A stretch of 64,000 bases of DNA, taken from Mycocentrospora acerina. Taxonomy: Eukaryota; Ascomycota; Dothideomycetes; Pleosporales. Position numbers and translations under genes: made by a program. The stretch lies in assembly GCA_022701365.1 (NCBI GenBank), contig JAKUHH010000091.1:124001-188000 (forward strand). The letters are read 5' to 3'. This document shows positions 54,767 to 64,000 of this stretch, piece by piece (position 1 is the first letter of the stretch; every line of letters starts with the position of its first letter). The notes beneath the pieces were generated by a model. It made no database searches. It was not told the origin of the DNA and was given only the letters and a program-made list of their open reading frames with translations.

Positions 54767-56118
54767 ATGAAGTTTCTCAGCGTTGCTTTCGCCTCTCTGG
54801 GTCTTGTCTCGGCCGCCTCAGCCAGCAAGGTCAGCTACGACGACTGGAAGGTGTACCGTGTCAATGTTGGCGACAACAAAGCCAAGTTTGGTGATGTCGT
54901 CAGCAAATTGAAGTTGGAGACATGGAAGGGCAAGGTGGCATCTAGCACTGTCATCGACGTTGCGGTTCCCCCTTCCAAAATTGCGGACTTCGAGTCGTCT
55001 ACGGCAGATATTCAGACACGAGTCATGCACGAAAACCTTGGTCTTTCTATTGCTGATGAGCAAACCTTCAACGTTTATGCAGGTAAGAATCCTCCTCCAG
55101 GCAAGCCCATATTGCAAACTACTAATGTGCGACTTAGCTGGTGTTGCCCCTAACGCCACTTGGTTCAATTCGTACCATTCCATTGCGGATCACATGCAAT
55201 GGGTCACGGATCTTGCAGCCGCATATCCCCAGAACTCTGAAGTGATTTCCGCCGGCAAGTCTGTTGAGGGACGAGATATCAAGGGCATTCACATTTGGGG
55301 CAGCGGAGGCAAAGGGTCGCAGAAGGGTGTTGTCTGGCACGGAACCGTCCATGCGCGAGAGTGGATCACCACCATGGTAATTTACTTCCTCCGCCTCCAT
55401 AGAACTCACTAATGCATCTCAGGTTGTCGAGTACGCAGCCTACCAATTGCTCACCTCCACAGATGCTACCACTGCTGGTTTCAAGAACAAATATGACTTT
55501 TACATTTTCCCCATTGTCAACCCAGACGGTTTCGCCTACTCCCAGACCAGCGACCGCTTGTGGCGCAAAAATCGTTAGGCCACACCATCAGCAAGCTGTG
55601 TCGGACGCGACATTAACCGCAACTGGCCCAACCACTGGGACCAGCGTGCGGGTGCCAGTACCGCCCCCTGCGACCAGGACTACAAGGGACCATCAGTTGC
55701 CGATGGTGTCGAGACCAAAGCTCTTAAAGCGCAGCTTGATAGTATTTCCGCAGGCAAGGGTGTTCAACTTTACATGGACATTCATGCGTACTCGCAGCTT
55801 TGGATGTACCCATACGGATACACGTGCTCGGGTGTCGTTCCCCAATCCGCAAAGTACGCGAGCCTGACGAAAGGTGCTATTGCAGCTGTCAAGGCTGTTC
55901 ACGGAACCACGTTCACCGGAGGACCCATCTGCTCCACAATCTACCAAGTTAGCGGCTCAAGTGTCGATTATGCTTCTGAGAATGCGCTGGCAACATTTTC
56001 CATGACTGTAGAACTGAGAGATACAGGAAACTACGGCTTCGTCCTTCCTGCGAACCAGATTTTGCCCAGTGGTGAGGAGATGTGGGCAGGATTGTCATAC
56101 GTTCTCAAGAACATGTAA
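54767..56118 (+). pseudogene. secreted M14 metallocarboxypeptidase interrupted by in-frame TAG
   Basis: Exons 54767-55082, 55138-55376, 55423-56118 would give 416 codons. It has a signal peptide (MKFLSVAFASLGLVSAAS), an activation propeptide and a carboxypeptidase A domain: zinc ligands HAREW (exon 2), substrate-binding NPDG, GRDINRNW, third zinc His in MDIHAYSQ and catalytic Glu in VELRDTG. The frame is open throughout except TAG at 55576-55578 (codon 237), between RLWRKNR and ATPSASC, where family members usually have a residue such as Gln. The truncated product would lack the third zinc ligand and the catalytic Glu. No short intron can remove it (GT-AG option is only 18 bases). CAG-to-TAG fits a single RIP-like or spontaneous change; sequencing error is also possible. 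Confidence 0.8.
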
Positions 56119-56620
56119 GGAAGATTACAATAGAAGAGGTTAGAAAGTCACATAATTATTATTAACAAACAAGACGATAAAAATGAATTCTATGAAGTTT
56201 TGATACCCATATCGTTTTGTGCACATAACGAAATTTCGCACGTAGACACTTTCTTTGGGCAAGTGCAGTTTTATGAGATTAGGATGATAGCTGTACGTTA
56301 CCCTAAAAATCATTTCTGAAACCATTGCATCGTCATCTAGTTACCTAATAATTGTAGCTGATGTAGTGCCATAGACCTCCAGGGTAAGGTGTTGGCGAGG
56401 TGCAAACATTCGCAATGACATTAAACTCTTCCGCAGAATGAAGACATCAATTCCCTCCCAGCGCCGGAAACTTATCAGCATCAAGCATCTCCCAGTCGCT
56501 TGCGCTTCTTCTCTCGCAGATCAGAAAGCTGATGTATGTAAGTGACAACTTGTATGAACAATACTGCAAATATCTCACCTTCTCTTCCATAACCATATCT
56601 ATTAGTACCTCACGATACCG
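56119..56620. other. intergenic, AT-rich
   Basis: About 500 AT-rich bases at the start of the decayed segment; no gene seen. Confidence 0.5.
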
Positions 56621-57226
56621 TTACCTTGTTTCGATACGGAACTTCTCGCGCTTCAATGTCCAGATAGTGTTCTTACATTGACTATTGATGATCTCTTGCT
56701 CGATTTCTGACACTGACCTAGTACTGGTGATGAGAGCCGATACCGTTCCAAAAGCAGCTGCCGCTTCTGAAATATTTGATGGGTGTTCGGGAATGTCGGT
56801 ACCAATTTGAATGCCGATGCGGATGTAGTTTCGAGCTTTCTCGGGGTCGACAACCTTGATGGCCAGATTAGAGAGACTCGTCTTAGAGCATGCCTTTGCG
56901 CGTTCAATTTCAAGGTGAATTGTCTTCAACCCTCCATACACATTCAATCCTATCTCTCTGAAAACTTCGAGATATCGTTGAACCTGAAAGTAGTCTTGTC
57001 GATTGATGGGGTATTCCAAGTTGAATATGCTCCAGTCTTGCGAGACCGCGAAGACTTGAACCCCAGTCAAACTGTGATATATTCTGACTTTTCTTCCGAT
57101 ACGAATGAAGTCATTGAGACAAGTGGGAAGTACATCAATACTCGCGAGTCGGGAAGAGCTCTTCTCAATATCGCGGTTTTTCGTCCCTTCTGTGAGCTCG
57201 AAGCGTTCAGGAAGAATCCCTGTCAT
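56621..57226 (-). CDS. hypothetical protein of unknown family, possibly a fragment
   Basis: A 201-codon open frame from ATG 57226, with a plausible protein composition: mixed helices, LNVYGGLKTIHLEIERAK and EKARNYIRIGIQIGTDIP segments, ending in a basic KREKFRIETR tail. It lies at the edge of the AT-rich decayed block and lacks flanking stops of the RIP type inside the frame. I do not recognise a domain; the layout would fit the N-terminal part of a STAND/NLR-like or accessory protein, but this is a guess. Upstream exons may be missing. Confidence 0.35.
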   Translation of the reverse strand: MTGILPERFELTEGTKNRDIEKSSSRLASIDVLPTCLNDFIRIGRKVRIYHSLTGVQVFAVSQDWSIFNLEYPINRQDYFQVQRYLEVFREIGLNVYGGLKTIHLEIERAKACSKTSLSNLAIKVVDPEKARNYIRIGIQIGTDIPEHPSNISEAAAAFGTVSALITSTRSVSEIEQEIINSQCKNTIWTLKREKFRIETR

Positions 57227-58214
57227 ACATCAGCATAGTTCTGCCAAATTTTCCAGCGTTACTGACAGTAGTACTCAGGGTCTATCTTTTGGTCATCTCC
57301 CATTGCTTCTTCAAGTCGACTCGAGTTTTCGTTGAAGCTCCTCTAGGCGTCTTTCTGTCAAGTGTCGCAATCAGGCAGGTCAAACTCTGCTGATTGTTAA
57401 ATTGTGATCAATTTTGTTGCTTAGGATTGTAGAGATTCTTTAGATAGTTCAGAGACCATTACATTAGTGGTCGTGAGGTTCTTTTGCAAGTAAGTGAAGG
57501 CCACAATCCACCTTCACTTTGTAATTATCTCTTTCACAAGGTGTCCACTTTCGCTGTTACACACCTAGCAATTAACCAAGAGCTGGGGTTGAATGTAAGA
57601 TTATTATCCTAGACCTTCAGCAAATTTTAGAGTTTACTAAATTCGACTGTTTTCTTCAGCTACAATGTCGCCATTCTTAACTTGAATTTCACTCACCGCA
57701 GATAACTCGAAATAAGAATAACGTCCGTCCCTGGGTAGCGGGACACCCTGGGTGACGGGACGCCGCAGACACTCCTAAACATAACGAACTCAACGACATG
57801 TTAAAAGAGCAGATGTTCTCGGAGTAGCAGTCTTAGGCCGTAAAGTCTAGTATGTAGTAGTGTCTCCTAGAAATAGGCTCGCCTTACCGTGCAATACGAT
57901 AATTTGGCATAAACGTTACGCGATCGCCTTGCTTTGGCGGGCGGTAGATGCGTTAAAGGCTTATGCATCTTGTCAAAAGTCCGTCAACTTATAGCTTGTT
58001 TTATCGTTATTCTCTCCCTAGCACTGCGCTCGAGCTCGAGGGGTTGTCGTGCTTCTGTGCTAGTTCCAAGTCTACCTGCTACAAGTGCTAGAGGACCTGC
58101 ACACCTAGCTTAAAGCAGCTTAGCTGTAATCTATTGCTGCTGACGCTACATCTGTGGCCGTGCAACGCTTTTGCTAAGCGCGCTAGGACGCCTAGAAACC
58201 TGCTCGGATACTAG
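57227..58214. other. AT-rich decayed DNA flanking the transposon
   Basis: No intact gene. It contains a short direct repeat CCCTGGGTAGCGGGAC / CCCTGGGTGACGGGAC at about 57729-57761, and later sequence with many TAG triplets in all frames, suggesting another mutated repeat. Confidence 0.5.
57729..57761. repeat. 16-base direct repeat pair
   Basis: CCCTGGGTAGCGGGAC followed immediately by CCCTGGGTGACGGGAC; may mark the terminus of an unrecognised mobile element. Confidence 0.5.
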
Positions 58215-58216
58215 TA

Positions 58217-58267
58217 ACGTGATTAATCAGCTGGTGCACGGCCTCGGCTGATGCACGAAGAACATCA
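58217..58267 (+). repeat. left terminal inverted repeat
   Basis: About 51 bases starting ACGTGATTAATCAGCTGGTG; pairs with 60293-60343 in reverse complement with five transition differences. Confidence 0.9.
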
Positions 58268-58313
58268 ATCGCTTCATTTTTCCTCATTTTCAACAACCTG
58301 TAACTCTACCAAT

Positions 58314-60242
58314 ATGGGTGATATTGAGGACGCTCTTGATGCGCTAAAAAGCCTGAAGATAGGCAAAACTCCTAATTACACTGTTGTTGCAAAAAAGTAT
58401 AGTGTTAATTAAACAACGCTCTCACGAAGACACTAAGGGTTAACAAGCTTATGTAGTAAGAAAATTGTTAACAGTTGCAACCTTAACACAACTCAAGAAA
58501 ATAAGCTTGTGCTATATATTAATAGCCTCTGTAAACAAGGGCTTCTGCCTATAAGGCAAATAATACGAAATTTCGCATCTGAGATAGCTAAAAAAGAGGT
58601 AGGAAAGTGCTAGGTTAACAGGTTTATCAAGCGTTACTAGATCCATCTTGTCTTACACTAGACTACTAGCCTTAACAGCAGTCAGCACAAGGCTGACTTA
58701 GCCTTTAAATATAACCTATATTTTAAGCAGCTACGCTTAAAAATCACTTAATATAGTGTTAAGCCTTAGCACATGTACAATATAGATAAGAAAGGCTTTC
58801 TTATTAGTGTGCTCTCTAGGATAAAAAGAATCTTTAGTAAAGCTTAATATAATTATAGAGAGATTAAGGCTGTACTCTAGGATAGTAATAGAGAGTAGAT
58901 TACCTGCTTAGCTTGCATCTGTGCTAACGGATCTGCTCTTACTCCTGCTCTTATCTATTAAGCAGCTTCTAGAAATATTCAAGATACGTAGCTGCAGGAC
59001 TTTAGTCCTAAGCTCTATTAAACTTACTTTACATTATTGCTAACTAGATAGACTAGCAACAAGATAGGCCTAGCTTAGTTAAAACAGGTGTTTAACAAGG
59101 AAACAAAAGAGAAGGCTTAAAGATCTTATTAATTACTTATTATTGATGGCTATAGATCTTACGTTACAATAGAATTTATTAAATATTGTAATAATAATAG
59201 GATTCTATTAGCTGTGCTTCCTCCTTATTTAACCTACACACTGCAGCTATTAGATGTAGTTATGTTTAAGCCTCTATCAACAGCTTACTTAGCTGAACTA
59301 TTAGACTTTATAGATAAGTGTTAGGGGCTCTTATCTATCACAAAACGAGATTTCTTTCAGTTTTTCTATAAGGCCTAGCATACAAGCTTTAATTAAAAGA
59401 ATATACTTTAAGCTTTTAAGGCTACTAGCCTCTTACCTTTTAATCCTAACAAAATACTCAAAAGATTTAACTACTAAGCTTTAAAGGAGAATTAACTATT
59501 ATTAAGCTTAAGCTTAAGCTCTATTTTAAGTGCTTTAGATTAGAGAAAGAATAAGAGGCTTCTCTGCAACATAGCAACTAATTCTTACAACTAAGAAGCT
59601 AAGAAGCTAAGTTAGACTATCTACACTATCTCAGTTCAAAAAACCCTTCTTAAACACAAAAACAGTTAATTAAAGGAGGCTCTAATTAATAAAAAGAAGC
59701 AACATTAGCGTGGTAAGGCCTTATTGCTTAAGCTACCTGCAAACTATGATAGTAGTGCTGTTTTCTAGTCTCCTTTAAAGGTAGCTAGTGCTTAGGAGCG
59801 TTAGCAGCAAAAGGACATTAAACAAGAAGAGCTTTAGCTTTAAAAGACTAAGGCTATTAAAGATTATAAAGAACAAAAGCTTCTTAAAGCTTAGGTGCTT
59901 AAAAAGAGGCGTTAGATGCGTGTATCTGCTAAGAAGGAGAGGGACAAAGAGAAGCTCAGAATCAAGGCTTAGAAAGAGGAGGAAAAGATAGCTAAGCAAG
60001 CTAAGAAACAACTCTAAAATAACATTAAATCTTCCTAAAAAGGAAGGAGAAAAGGCCTTAAGTCTTAAGTAGCTCCTTAAAAAAGCGTTGTAGTTAAGAC
60101 TGTAGTTTCTAAAGAGGTGCCTGCATCTAAGGCTCTCACCACAAGGTCACAACGTGGCCGGAAAATTGTTGTCCCAGACTAATATAAATAGCACAAATTG
60201 TAGATATAGCTCTATTATTCACTCCATCAAAAAATCTCGTGA
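58314..60242 (+). pseudogene. pogo-type transposase relic
   Basis: From ATG 58314 a single reading frame of 642 codons can be followed to TGA 60240 without any frameshift, but it is broken by many TAA/TAG codons. The first part reads as a psq helix-turn-helix (ALDALKSLKIGK, then VAKKYSVN and TTLSRRH). The DDE triad is visible in frame: Asp in YNIDKKGFLI (58785-58787), Asp in IIDGYRSYVT (59145-59147) and Asp in LLDVVMFKP (59253-59255), the last two separated by 35 residues. The C-terminus is Lys-rich and ends in TTRSQRGRKIVVP. The premature stops sit where Gln is expected (CAA/CAG to TAA/TAG), the RIP pattern. Confidence 0.88.
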
Positions 60243-60292
60243 TGATCTGATTTATGTAAGGCGTTGCAGCCTCATGTTTTGCAGCTTAAAAG

Positions 60293-60343
60293 TGGTGTTC
60301 TTCGTGCATTAACCGAGGCCGTGCATTAGCTGATTAATCACGT
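60293..60343 (-). repeat. right terminal inverted repeat
   Basis: Reverse complement begins ACGTGATTAATCAGCTAATG. Relative to the left copy, most changes are G-to-A or C-to-T, consistent with RIP. Confidence 0.9.
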
Positions 60344-60640
60344 TAAGGAGCAGGGCTAGGCTGGAATGCCCTGCCGTATAGCTCATGTTAACGAACACAG
60401 CCAGCACCCAAACCGCAATTAGCTTCCGATACAGCCATTGTGCAACTTCGAGGCGCAGTGCAGTGGACGTCTACAGCTAATACGAAAGCTTGCATGCTAT
60501 AAATATACACCATCGCGCCGCCCTACGGCTCCGCAGACCCGCCCTTGATCCCTCATCCAACCCACCACATTCTCGTGCTGTCGAACACATCACAACTAAT
60601 GCATATACGAAGCCGTAGACAGATACTTCACTTTACTAGG
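60344..60640. other. spacer between transposon and kinase relic
   Basis: About 300 bases of mixed composition with a GC-richer patch near 60510-60590. No gene seen. Confidence 0.5.
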
Positions 60641-61860
60641 TATTAACTATCTCTAGCTCGTCAAAATCGCTCAAGACGTCGTTACGCAAAGCGCAGCATA
60701 TCCCGCAGAAAGCTTTATTTCCGCCCCCCTTCTCGTCTGCGCTGGTGATAGATCCTATTAGCGACGCCGCTGTAGGCCGCAACTGTTGTTGTAGCATGAC
60801 TATATCCTAAACCTACACAAGAGCTGCGTTGTTAGTAGGACTACCAGTCTCCTTAAGCTCTGTGATAAGAGCGTTAGTGCCAGTAGGATTCGTGCGCACA
60901 AATGCCTGCCGTGAACTGTGCTCTCTAAGGAAGAGTCGTACATGTATTTAACTGTTCTGCTCTTTATCACTGCTGTCATCTTAAGAAAGACAACTCCTAG
61001 ACTCTAGATGTCAGACAGTATGTTATAAGGTTTATAGTTAGCCACCTTAGGCGCACAATACCTTGGCGTCATTCTATTCACCATGCTAGCTGTTGTGCTG
61101 CTGACTTTGTTAGTAAAGTCTAATGCAAGCCTAAAATCTGTATACAGGACATTTCTGCTATGCAATAAGATGTTGCTAGGTTTAATGTATTTACTAAATA
61201 CTTTGCTCGTGCAAGAACTTCAGCGCCTAAGCTAGACAGCTAAAGAAGGTACGCAGCTCTCAGTGTCTGGCTGTGTCAGCGCGTGCGAGGTAGGTAGACA
61301 GGTTAATGTCAGCAACAGGAGACATAATCAGGCCTATATACTTTAGGTCAGTGTAGCTCCTAACAAATTCTACCACATAGCAGTGCTTTATACGCTTCAA
61401 GGCCCTAATCTTAGCAATAAACTGTCTAACGCATTCTGTTCCTTGTCCTCCAAACGCGCTGTTCTGCAATACTCGCTTTAGTGCATACTCTCAGAAGCTA
61501 ATTAAGCTAAGAACCTAGTTAACCTGCCTAAAGCCTCTAGAACTGAGGATTCCTTTCATCTCAAGCAGCAGAGGCTCGTGTTCTCAGAAAAAGCAGTGCT
61601 AGCCCTCTCGCCCCTCTTAAGGTCTACAGATTTAGTTATTACCAAGTCCTAGGCAGGTGCAAACTGTGAGCGTTTGCTAGGCTAAAGACATAGCAGAAGG
61701 CTTTGCTCAGTGACAGGGAACCAGTAATCAGAGAATCCTAGGTCAATAAAGGTGTCTACGGGCTCTAGGCAACTAACAGTCTAAAGAGCTATGTATGTTC
61801 TCAGAACTTTGCTCTATTGCAGATTAACTTGACCTAAGAGGAACGAGACCTGCTAAATCT
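60640..61860 (-). pseudogene. decayed Ser/Thr protein kinase
   Basis: Read on the minus strand, pieces of a fungal kinase appear in order: LGFSDYWFPVTE upstream; the N-lobe with FIAKIRALKRIKHCYVVEF and YIGLIMSPVADINLSTYL (61260-61469); then the catalytic loop region KYIKPSNILL and TDFRLALDF (corresponding to KDIKPSNIL and TDFGLALDF); MTPRYCAPKVAN (APE motif); SLGVVFLKM; and a C-terminal tail with AFCGICC and DVLSDFDELE. TAG/TAA interrupt it at several places, and key residues are lost (Asp to a stop or Tyr at HxD, Gly to Arg in DFG, Glu to Lys in APE), all consistent with C-to-T/G-to-A decay. Limits are approximate. Confidence 0.75.
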
Positions 61861-61912
61861 CAGAGTCGGTGTATGCTGTTCGTCTTTGGTTGCCATCAGC
61901 AAAGAAACTGCT

Positions 61913-62240
61913 AAGTCAGCTAGACACGATGTTTACGAGGATGTTTGATGGGGCAGCCGGCGCTATCGCAAGTACTACCTTCTGCAAAATTTGTCTACTA
62001 GCAAGCGTGTCGCCATGGTCTGCGCCTAGCACCTTCTCCCGCTGCTCAGCCGACTGTCGGAACAGTTGTTCTGCCTCCGCGTACTTCTGCTGGCTGTGAA
62101 GCGTAACTGCCAGCCAGTATTTGCTCCAAAGCGTTTCGATGTCTTCGGCGCCCAGCACCTTCTCGAACTGCTCAGCCGACTGTCGTAACAGCGGCTCTGC
62201 CTCGCCGTACTTCTGCTAGGCTTTGTCTTACGCAGCACTC
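61913..62240 (-). pseudogene. tetratricopeptide (kinesin-light-chain-type) fragment
   Basis: The minus strand encodes TPR units of 42 residues: YGEAEPLLRQSAEQFEKVLG and then SQQKYAEAEQLFRQSAEQRE, the units repeated at exactly 126 bases with high nucleotide identity. Such TPRs form the C-terminal part of fungal STAND/NLR proteins. The N-terminal part is missing and a stop lies upstream (TAG near 62216), so this is a fragment. It is less mutated than the kinase relic. The end reads SNILVNIVSS then TAG. Confidence 0.7.
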
Positions 62241-63064
62241 TAACAGATGCTTGCGTTCACTCTTAAGCCACTAACGTTAGCAGAGCCTAAAATGATTCGG
62301 AAAACTTTCATGCGATAGAAATGTGGAGCGCTTCTAGTGTTGCGCGCCAAGCCGCTGTTTCTAGTTGTGTGGTCATCATAGCTGATCTTGAAGGGGAAGT
62401 CGCAATAGCTGATATTTGTACAACAACCGGCATTTGCAAGCAACAATTAATAGGTTTACATATGCTATAGGGCCCCAATATTTACTAGGTAATTTTCTCA
62501 ACTTTCACTACGTATATCCTGCAATGTGCTTAACTATTGCATGAAAGGAAACTCCACTAATTATTATTTAGTAGAGCTGTGATAATTAATCAAATACGGA
62601 TTTCGTGATGCAACAATTAGACCCTGTGATTGGTCTCACTATAAAAGTGGGTGCGGCACGATTAGTAACACAGTTCATGTTCACGATAGTGTTCCGCCTG
62701 CGACGACTACCACTCAAACGCATTTGTAAGTCAAATTCGCGCCGCGCTCTTTTTCCGCGCATGAGTAACAAGACGTTTTGTCAGCAAACCAGTAACTAAC
62801 AATAGCTATCAGAAGCATTTTCACCCTGTCATCTGTGACTACACTTACACCTAGCGTTCAGTGACTGAATATACCCTGCAGGGCGCCTACCACAAGTGGT
62901 ACAGGACGTCATGGCTGAGCTGCAATTAGGCTCATATATCAACTAAGACAACTTCTAGTCGCAGCTGCACGCCCTCATCTGACTAAACGAGCTCGCCAGA
63001 TTCGCCATTGTAGATTTCAGATCCAACCCCACCACCAGATTAACACGACCGAAAGGCAGACCTA
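62241..63064. other. AT-rich spacer before the intact SDR
   Basis: About 820 bases, no supported gene; composition becomes more balanced after 62900 and serves as the promoter of the gene at 63065. Confidence 0.5.
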
Positions 63065-63910
63065 ATGAGTGCCATCCCTATTGCCGTCACTGGAGCGACT
63101 GGGGGTGTTGGCGGATTCGTCGCGCGCAACCTCGCCGCCCGCCAGCTCCCCCAGCGGCTCCTTGTCCGCACTCCCAGCAAGGCGCCGAAGTTGCCTCACA
63201 GCGAGATACATCAATTCAGCTACAGCGACCATGCCGCCTCCAGCGCAGCGCTGAAGGGCGTGCACACCCTCTTCATGGTCTCAGCCTCAGAGAGCGCGGA
63301 ACGCCTCAACCAGCACCGCTCTTTCGTCGATGCGGCCGCAAAAGCCGGTGTGCAGCACGTTGTCTACACCTCCTTCATAGCTGCTGCACCAGACGCCATT
63401 TTCACACTCGCACGTGATCACTACACAACCGAGGAATATATCAGGGCTAGCGGCATGCGCTGGACCTTCCTGCGCGACAATTTCTACATCGACGTTATGG
63501 AATCCTTCGCAGGCACCGACGGTGTCATTCGCGGCCCGTCAGGCAGCGGCCGCATCTCAATCGTCGCCCGCGAGGACGTTGCCCGCCTTGCCGCCACTGT
63601 GCTTGCCGACCCGGATCAGCACGCTGGCGTTACCTATGATGTCACTGGTCGTGAGGCGCTCTCCATGTCGGACGTCGCTGCGACCATCAGCAAAATTCGC
63701 GGTCGCGACGTACGCTTTCATAATGAGACCATCGAAGAGGCCTATGCCTCTCGCGCACACTACGGTGCCCCGGGCTGGGAGGTCGACGCCTGGGTCAGCA
63801 CCTATCTTGCCATTGACAGTAACGTTATGGCGCCCGTCTCTAATGCAATCCAATCCGTTACTGGCTACGCACCGATGACGCTTGCCGAATATCTGAATGC
63901 CAATTCCTGA
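63065..63910 (+). CDS. NmrA-like/quinone-oxidoreductase-type atypical SDR
   Basis: Intronless, 281 residues. The N-terminus PIAVTGATGGVGGFVARNL is the NAD(P) loop; LLVRTPSK follows (Arg favours NADP). Later VQHVVYTSFIAAAPDA, ARDHYTTEEYIRASGMRWTFLRDNFYIDV and REDVARLAATVL are characteristic of the bacterial YtfG/QOR2 and NmrA-like branch of atypical SDRs. The C-terminal region (MTLAEYL) is also bacterial in style. It is GC-rich and undamaged although it borders a RIP-decayed block. Either a recently acquired or a protected accessory gene; horizontal transfer from bacteria is a hypothesis. Not closely related by eye to the NmrA pair at 28-31 kb. Confidence 0.85.
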   Translation: MSAIPIAVTGATGGVGGFVARNLAARQLPQRLLVRTPSKAPKLPHSEIHQFSYSDHAASSAALKGVHTLFMVSASESAERLNQHRSFVDAAAKAGVQHVVYTSFIAAAPDAIFTLARDHYTTEEYIRASGMRWTFLRDNFYIDVMESFAGTDGVIRGPSGSGRISIVAREDVARLAATVLADPDQHAGVTYDVTGREALSMSDVAATISKIRGRDVRFHNETIEEAYASRAHYGAPGWEVDAWVSTYLAIDSNVMAPVSNAIQSVTGYAPMTLAEYLNANS

Positions 63911-64000
63911 TGAAGTAATGTTGATACAACTTGGATAGACGTCTGCTACGCTGCACTGCTGCAGCATGCATACAAGTGTCTAGAGTTCAACTTGGTTGTC

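Larger units (their letters stand above)
58217..60343 (+). mobile_element. pogo/Fot1-type DNA transposon, RIP-inactivated
   Basis: A 2127-bp element bounded by TA on both sides (58215-58216 and 60344-60345). Terminal inverted repeats of about 51 bases begin ACGTGATTAATCAGCT; the two ends differ only at five positions and all are transitions. The plus strand carries a transposase relic with N-terminal psq-type helix-turn-helix and a DDE domain. TA duplication, long TIRs and the domain set define the pogo branch of the Tc1/mariner superfamily. The element cannot encode protein any longer because of many in-frame stops. Confidence 0.92.

Noticed and set aside
55570..55592. Short intron to remove the TAG in the carboxypeptidase
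   Set aside because: The only GT-AG pair gives an 18-base intron without a branch site, far below fungal minimum.
1..64000. CRISPR arrays, rRNA genes or bacterial operons
   Set aside because: None seen; the introns and gene families are those of a fungal nuclear genome.

Overview
The window is nuclear DNA of a filamentous ascomycete (Pezizomycotina). The signs are short introns of about 50-110 bases with GTRNGT donors and CTAAC/CTGAC branch sites, fungal-type genes (Zn2Cys6 regulator, Ssk1 response regulator, Rom2-type RhoGEF, TmpA-like flavoprotein), and an AT-rich block whose damage looks like repeat-induced point mutation (RIP). A Dothideomycete such as one of the Pleosporales is my best guess, but nothing here proves the order.

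Layout. 1-25 kb is gene-dense and mostly housekeeping: a small GPI-type secreted protein, a secreted ferritin-like protein, a TmpA-like membrane flavoprotein, an epoxide hydrolase, a very large disordered protein with MR-x-(S/T)-MR repeats, a nitronate monooxygenase, a 1-acylglycerol-3-phosphate acyltransferase, an SDR, transaldolase, Cu/Zn superoxide dismutase and a haspin kinase. 25-31 kb is a small accessory oxidoreductase island: a norsolorinic-acid-ketoreductase-like SDR whose promoter carries a duplicated CGG-N7-CCG palindrome, and a head-to-head pair of paralogous NmrA-like genes with the same intron plan. An assembly gap in poly-C lies at 31.5 kb. 32-46 kb holds signalling and housekeeping genes: a Rho1 exchange factor, the V-ATPase proteolipid with two micro-exons, a PKA catalytic subunit, a (TTC)102 microsatellite and the HOG-pathway regulator Ssk1. 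46-56 kb is rich in secreted products: a GH5 mannanase, a cysteine-rich secreted protein, a C6 transcription factor, and an M14 carboxypeptidase broken by one in-frame TAG. 56-63 kb is a decayed segment with a complete but RIP-killed pogo/Fot1-type transposon (long terminal inverted repeats and TA duplication), a decayed Ser/Thr kinase and a TPR fragment. Immediately after it comes an intact, intronless, GC-rich NmrA-like SDR that looks bacterial.

The genes do not form one pathway. Themes that can be supported are stress and cell-wall signalling (Rom2, Ssk1, PKA, SOD1), secretion (mannanase, carboxypeptidase, cysteine-rich protein) and small NAD(P)-dependent oxidoreductases. Exon models were built by hand from splice signals and frame; none has been checked against transcripts or databases.
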